A DNA stretch of 64,000 nucleotides from Nocardioides campestrisoli (GTDB lineage Bacteria > Actinomycetota > Actinomycetes > Propionibacteriales > Nocardioidaceae): positions 558,001 through 622,000 of the forward strand of contig NZ_CP061768.1 of NCBI RefSeq assembly GCF_013624435.2, in the 5' to 3' direction. Position numbers and translations under genes: made by a program. How positions within the stretch are numbered: the first letter of the stretch is position 1; the number at the start of each line of letters is the position of its first letter. Under the pieces are notes generated by a model. It had not been told where the DNA came from, made no database searches, and saw only the letters and a list, made by a program, of their open reading frames with translations. Shown in pieces: positions 60,448 to 64,000 of the stretch.

Positions 60448-61363
60448 CCTGCCCGGGGCGGTGGCCGGCGACGGCGTCGACGCCCCGGTCGCGGCGCACT
60501 ACGGCTCCTTCAACCTCGAGCAGCGGACGCTGGCCGGCGGGGACGGGTTCGTCGACCTCTCGCACCGCGACGTCCTGCGGATCACCGGCCCGGACCGGCT
60601 GACCTGGCTGCACTCGCTGACCACCCAGCACCTGGAGTCCCTGGCGCCCGGCGTGCCCACCCAGGCGCTGGTGCTCAGCCCGCAGGGGCACGTGGAGCAC
60701 CACTTCCACGGGATCGACGACGGCGAGACGTTCACCGCGCACACCGAGCCCGGGTACGGCGAGGCGCTGGTGCAGTGGCTGGACCGGATGCGCTTCATGA
60801 TGCGGGTCGAGGTGACCGCGGCCGACGACCTGGCGGTGATGTGGCGCCCGGTCGGCGGGGGCACCTTCGACCTGGTGCCGCGCGACCGGCTCACGGCGTA
60901 CGCCGAGGCGGCCGGCCCTGCCTGCGGCACCTGGGCCTACGAGGCGCTGCGGATCGAGCGGGGTGAGCCCCGGTTCGGCATCGACACCGACCACCGGACC
61001 ATCCCCAACGAGGTCGGCTGGATCGGCTCGGCGGTGCACCTGGACAAGGGCTGCTACCGCGGGCAGGAGACCGTCGCCCGGGTGCACACCCTGGGCCGGC
61101 CGCCGCGGCGGCTCACCCTGCTCCACCTGGACGGCTCCGAGAACCGGCTGCCGACCGCGGGCGCCGAGGTCCGCCACGCCGACAAGGTCGTCGGGTTCGT
61201 CGGCTCCAGCGCCCGGCACCACGAGCTGGGCCCGATCGGGCTGGCGCTGCTCAAGCGCAACGTGCCGCTCGACGCCCAGCTCGACGTAGAGGAGATGCCG
61301 GCGACCCAGGAGGTCGTGGTCGACCCGGAGGTCGGGCTGCACGTGCGGCCGAAGCTGCGCTGA
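60350..61363 (+). CDS. ygfZ: YgfZ/GcvT-like folate-binding protein
   Basis: 337 residues. The signature KGCYRGQET (Cys235) marks YgfZ, a tetrahydrofolate protein that helps Fe-S cluster maintenance. Residues 1-28 are a Ser/Thr repeat (TSTSTTSTSTTSTSTS) encoded by the same DNA as the Fur His-rich tail. ATG 60350 has GAGG 6 bases upstream; GTG 60428 would remove the repeat but has no ribosome site. The Fur-YgfZ pairing suggests joint control by iron or metal status. Confidence 0.88.
   Translation: MTPETPSTSTSTTSTSTTSTSTSSTSVTSPLRDLPGAVAGDGVDAPVAAHYGSFNLEQRTLAGGDGFVDLSHRDVLRITGPDRLTWLHSLTTQHLESLAPGVPTQALVLSPQGHVEHHFHGIDDGETFTAHTEPGYGEALVQWLDRMRFMMRVEVTAADDLAVMWRPVGGGTFDLVPRDRLTAYAEAAGPACGTWAYEALRIERGEPRFGIDTDHRTIPNEVGWIGSAVHLDKGCYRGQETVARVHTLGRPPRRLTLLHLDGSENRLPTAGAEVRHADKVVGFVGSSARHHELGPIGLALLKRNVPLDAQLDVEEMPATQEVVVDPEVGLHVRPKLR
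60361..60425 (+). repeat. Dual-coded ACGAGC/ACCAGC repeat
   Basis: Degenerate 6-base units (GACCAC/CAGCAC/GAGCAC types) run through this stretch. Frame 1 gives the His/Glu/Asp/Gln tail of Fur, frame 2 the Ser/Thr head of YgfZ. Confidence 0.85.
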
Positions 61364-61370
61364 GTCAGGT

Positions 61371-61388
61371 CTGAGCCAGCTGGCTCAG
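61371..61388. terminator. Palindromic terminator between ygfZ and mshD
   Basis: CTGAGCCAGCTGGCTCAG is a perfect 18-bp palindrome (7-bp stem, AGCT loop). It lies 7 bases after the ygfZ stop and includes the mshD stop codon, so it can end both transcripts. Confidence 0.65.
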
Positions 61389-62206
61389 CGGGCGTACATC
61401 ACGTGCGTGTCGGCGTCGGCGTGGGTGAACCCCAGTCCGGTGTACGTCGCCACCGCCGCGGTGTTGTCGGCCTCCACGTAGAGGATCGTCTCGCGCACGC
61501 CGCCCTCGGCCAGGTGCGCCAGGCCGGCCCGGGTGAGCAGCTTGCCCAGCCCGCGGCCCTGGGCGGCGGGGTCGACCGCCACGACGTACACCTCGCCCAG
61601 CTCGGCGGAGTGCCGCTTGGTCCAGTGGAAGCCGAGCATCCGGCCGTCGTCGCCCTCGTCCTGGCTGATGGCGACGATCAGCCCAGCGGGGTCGAACCAC
61701 GGCTCGCTCATCCGCGCGGCCAGGTTGTCGGCGTCCATCGCGCCCTGCTCCGGGTGCGAGGCGAAGGCGGCGGCGTTGACCCGGAGCAGCTCGTCGCGGT
61801 CCTCGGGGCGCCAGCTGCGTACGACGATCCCGGCGGGCGGGTCGACCGGGGCCACCGAGCCGGCAGCGCCACCGGGGAGGCGCATCACCCACAGGTCCCG
61901 CACCCGGCGCCAGCCGAGGCGGGCCGCCAGCGCGGCCGCGGCCGGGTGGTTGCCGTGGCTCCACGCCCGGGAGACCTCGGGGTGCTCGGCGAGCACCTGC
62001 TCGGCCATCGCCCCGCCGAGCCCACGCCCGCGCACGGGCGGGTCGACGAGGAGCGAGAGCTCCTCGCCGCGGACCAGGGCGACGCAGCCGTCGTGCTGCA
62101 GGGTGGTCACCCGGCCGGCGCGCAGGTCCATCAGGGTCGCCTCGTCGAAGGGGGCGACCCCGTCCGCGGCCTCGGCCCGGGAGACGAGGGCGTCGAGGAA
62201 TGGCAT
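61385..62206 (-). CDS. mshD: Mycothiol synthase
   Basis: 273 residues, two GNAT domains. The C-terminal active one shows HPEQGAMDADNLAARM, EPWFDPAGLIVA, GEVYVVAVDPAAQGRGLGK (acetyl-CoA loop) and ETILYVEADNTAAVATY, all specific for MshD. It acetylates Cys-GlcN-Ins in the last step of mycothiol synthesis. Probably leaderless from ATG 62206 (TAGGCT 7 bases upstream). Confidence 0.94.
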   Translation of the reverse strand: MPFLDALVSRAEAADGVAPFDEATLMDLRAGRVTTLQHDGCVALVRGEELSLLVDPPVRGRGLGGAMAEQVLAEHPEVSRAWSHGNHPAAAALAARLGWRRVRDLWVMRLPGGAAGSVAPVDPPAGIVVRSWRPEDRDELLRVNAAAFASHPEQGAMDADNLAARMSEPWFDPAGLIVAISQDEGDDGRMLGFHWTKRHSAELGEVYVVAVDPAAQGRGLGKLLTRAGLAHLAEGGVRETILYVEADNTAAVATYTGLGFTHADADTHVMYAR

Positions 62207-62213
62207 GTGCTCG

Positions 62214-62219
62214 AGCCTA
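62214..62219 (-). promoter_or_regulatory. -10 box TAGGCT, leaderless arrangement
   Basis: On the minus strand TAGGCT ends 7 bases before ATG 62206. Confidence 0.5.
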
Positions 62220-62312
62220 GGCGAGAGCTTGACACGGATGTGACAGGGGAGGCGTTCGGGACAGAGGTGAGTCCCGGGCGCTGTCGGACCGGTGTCGGAC
62301 CGGTGCCGGGGC

Positions 62313-63041
62313 TCAGGCGTCGGCGGACTCGGCGCCCGAGTCGGCGGGGAGGGACTCGCTGCGGCTGGGCAGCACGAACCGGTAGCCGACGTTGCGCACC
62401 GTCCCGATCAGGGTCTCGTGCTCGGGACCGAGCTTGGCGCGCAGACGGCGTACGTGCACGTCCACGGTCCGGGTGCCACCGAAGTAGTCGTAGCCCCACA
62501 CCTCCTGGAGCAGCTGCTGGCGGCTGAAGACCCGGCCCGGGTGCTGGGCGAGGTACTTGAGCAGCTCGAACTCCTTGAACGTCAGGTCGAGCGGACGGCC
62601 GCCGATCCGCGCGGTGTACGAGGCGTCGTCGACCACCACCTCGCCGGTGCGGATCACGTGCGCGTCGGGGTCGGCGGCGGCGCGGGCCGCGGTGAGCCGG
62701 CCGATGGCCAGCCGGATCCGGGCCTCGAGCTCGGCGGGGCCGCAGGTGTGCAGCACCACGTCGTCCATGCCCCAGTCGTGGGCGACGACGGCGAGCCCGC
62801 CCTCGGTGACCACGAGCAGCACCGGGACGTCGGCGCCGGTGGTGCGGATCAGCCGGCACAGGTCGCGGGCGTGGGCCAGGTCCTGGCGGCCGTCGACGAG
62901 CACCAGGTCCGCCTCGGGCGCCTCGAGCAGTGCGCTGCCCTCGGCGGGCAGGATCTTGACCGAGTGACCCAGCAGCGCCAGGCCGGGCAGCACCTCGGCC
63001 GACGGTTGCAGGGCGCTGGTGAGCAGCAGCAGAGTGCTCAT
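62313..63041 (-). CDS. glnR: Nitrogen-metabolism regulator GlnR (OmpR family)
   Basis: 242 residues. The atypical receiver begins [20 protein letters not shown], the hallmark start of actinobacterial GlnR, with Asp50 in LVLVDGR. The winged helix spans about 130-230 with [20 protein letters not shown] and [18 protein letters not shown]. Orphan regulator (no kinase gene nearby) of nitrogen uptake and assimilation. AAAGGAGGTGAGCG precedes ATG 63041, a near-perfect site. Confidence 0.93.
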   Translation of the reverse strand: MSTLLLLTSALQPSAEVLPGLALLGHSVKILPAEGSALLEAPEADLVLVDGRQDLAHARDLCRLIRTTGADVPVLLVVTEGGLAVVAHDWGMDDVVLHTCGPAELEARIRLAIGRLTAARAAADPDAHVIRTGEVVVDDASYTARIGGRPLDLTFKEFELLKYLAQHPGRVFSRQQLLQEVWGYDYFGGTRTVDVHVRRLRAKLGPEHETLIGTVRNVGYRFVLPSRSESLPADSGAESADA

Positions 63042-63088
63042 CGCTCACCTCCTTTGCCCCGTGCGGTGTTGGGGGGAGGATATAGGCC

Positions 63089-63403
63089 ATGGAGGGTCCC
63101 GAAGTCGTGAACAGTCCACCCCCTGGGCACCACGAGTCCCAGATCACGCTGCGCTACTGGGCCGGTGCGCGGCACGCGGCGGGGGTCCCGAGCGACGTCG
63201 TGAGCACTCCCGCCCCCCTCTCCCTGCAGGCGCTGGTGGCGCACGCGGTCGCCCTCCACCCCGACGCGCCGCGCCTGCCGCAGGTGCTCGGTGTCTGCTC
63301 CGCGCTGGTCGACGACCGCCCGGTCGGGACCGCCGACCCGGGCGGCGTGCTGGTCAGTCCCGGGTCGACCGTGGAGTTCCTGCCACCGTTCGCCGGGGGA
63401 TAG
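63089..63403 (+). CDS. MoaD/ThiS-family sulfur-carrier-like protein
   Basis: 104 residues, beta-grasp fold: ITLRYWAGARHAAGVPSD at the start and STVEFLPPFAGG at the end, where the terminal Gly-Gly is the thiocarboxylation site of MoaD/ThiS proteins. About 18 extra N-terminal residues precede the fold. The partner activating enzyme is not in view. GGAGG lies 10 bases before ATG 63089. Divergent from glnR. Confidence 0.82.
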   Translation: MEGPEVVNSPPPGHHESQITLRYWAGARHAAGVPSDVVSTPAPLSLQALVAHAVALHPDAPRLPQVLGVCSALVDDRPVGTADPGGVLVSPGSTVEFLPPFAGG

Positions 63404-63445
63404 GCCCCGCCCGCTCGGGGCCCGCAGTGCGGGTGGGGGGAATGG

Positions 63446-63976
63446 GTGCCGCGAGGCCGGCGTTCCCCCTCCGTGACGACCGGACAGTGGGTGCTTCTGC
63501 TCGCCGTGCTGGCTGCCCTCGCGTTCGGCGCGTGGCGTGCAGCGAGCGACGGCCGTTTCCGGCGGAGTGCCGCGGCTCCGGCGCCCACCCTCGCGACCAC
63601 GCCTACCTCTGCGCCTACCTCTGCGCCCACCTCTGGGACCCCCGAGCCCGAGACCGCAGCCCCGTCCCTGCTCTCCGGGACGCCGTACGCCGAGCAGCTG
63701 GGCGAGCGGGCGACGCTGCTGCAGTTCTCCAGCGCTTTCTGCGCGCCCTGCCGGGTGACCCGGCGGACGCTGGAGGAGGTCAGTGCGCTCGTGGAGGGGG
63801 TGGCCCACGTGGAGGTGGACGCCGAGTCGCAGCTGGAGCTGGTCCGCCGGCTCCAGGTGACCCGCACCCCGACCACCCTGGTGCTGGACGCGCACGGCCG
63901 AGAGGTCACCCGCGCCGCGGGCGCGCCCACCAAGCAGCAGGTGCTGGGCGCCCTGGCGCTGGTCGAGGCGGGCTGA
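63446..63976 (+). CDS. Membrane-anchored thioredoxin-like protein
   Basis: 176 residues. One N-terminal membrane segment (about 13-30), a Thr/Pro/Ser linker from a tandem repeat (TPTSAPTSAPTSG), then a thioredoxin fold with SSAFCAPCRVTRRTLEEV (CxxC as CAPC) and the cis-Pro in RTPTTLVLD. It should act on thiols outside the membrane. GTG 63446 has a G-rich site; GTG 63473 is the alternative. Confidence 0.82.
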   Translation: MPRGRRSPSVTTGQWVLLLAVLAALAFGAWRAASDGRFRRSAAAPAPTLATTPTSAPTSAPTSGTPEPETAAPSLLSGTPYAEQLGERATLLQFSSAFCAPCRVTRRTLEEVSALVEGVAHVEVDAESQLELVRRLQVTRTPTTLVLDAHGREVTRAAGAPTKQQVLGALALVEAG

Positions 63977-63980
63977 CCTG

Positions 63981-64000
63981 ATGGACCGTCTCATTATTCG
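63981..64000 (+). CDS. Possible start of the next gene (cut by window)
   Basis: ATG 63981 lies 5 bases after the thioredoxin stop and reads MDRLII before the window ends. Nothing can be said about the product. Confidence 0.25.

Overview
The window comes from a high-GC actinobacterium, most likely of the Nocardioides / Propionibacteriales type. This rests on the very GC-rich codon use, many GTG and some TTG starts, mycothiol synthase (MshD), a GlnR-type regulator, an Rpf-type resuscitation factor, a corynebacterial-style C50-carotenoid operon, and many genes whose -10 box sits 6-7 bases before the start codon (leaderless mRNA). I see no intact insertion sequence, prophage or CRISPR array. There is one tRNA gene, tRNA-Lys(TTT).

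Layout. 1-4.3 kb (minus strand): two tandem copies of a SipW-type signal peptidase plus TasA-like surface protein cassette, then an Ig-repeat protein with the same kind of signal peptide. 4.6-5.6 kb: tRNA-Lys, a nested dyad symmetry, gene remnants and a lower-GC lipoprotein. 5.9-9.7 kb: a Lys-rich secreted protein, an FAD/NAD(P) oxidoreductase, a cupin and the Rpf protein. 10-18 kb: a DUF2238-like membrane protein and a glycosyltransferase, converging on the seven-gene carotenoid operon (idi-crtE-crtB-crtI-crtYe-crtYf-crtEb) with a divergent MarR regulator. 18-22 kb: a cold-shock protein, a 53-residue acidic protein and a large secreted amidase. 22-25.8 kb: a copper-resistance unit (csoR, copZ, a His-rich exported protein, copA). 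26-28.5 kb: an ABC exporter. 28.5-38.5 kb: a phosphate and polyphosphate block (MutT1-like Nudix/phosphatase, pstSCAB, a phosphatidylcholine-synthase-like enzyme, pit with its DUF47 partner, ppk), with PHO-box-like repeats before pstS and ppk.

38.6-41.5 kb: an MpaB-type oxygenase, dtd and an MFS transporter. 41.5-54.1 kb: a catabolic block made of a GntR/FCD regulator, two MmgE/PrpD proteins, an acyl-CoA dehydrogenase, an ADP-forming acyl-CoA synthetase, a complete ABC importer whose permease is one chain with two domains, and a CaiB/BaiF CoA-transferase. Two AT-rich palindromes sharing TCTATAGAA bracket it. I infer uptake and CoA-dependent breakdown of an unidentified carboxylic acid; this is the best candidate in the window for an undescribed pathway. 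54.2-56.9 kb: a universal stress protein, a BKACE-family enzyme, a GT87-like membrane protein and a DsrE-like protein. 56.9-59.4 kb: a three-gene set (a 455-residue helical protein, a DUF3558-like lipoprotein and a small acidic protein) with the look of a type VII secretion accessory set. 59.4-64 kb: a nitrobindin-like protein, a Fur regulator overlapping a YgfZ-type folate protein through a dual-coded repeat, MshD, GlnR, a MoaD-like protein and a membrane-anchored thioredoxin.

Protein functions come from recognising motifs in the translations; no database search was run. Promoters, operators and terminators are sequence-pattern calls.
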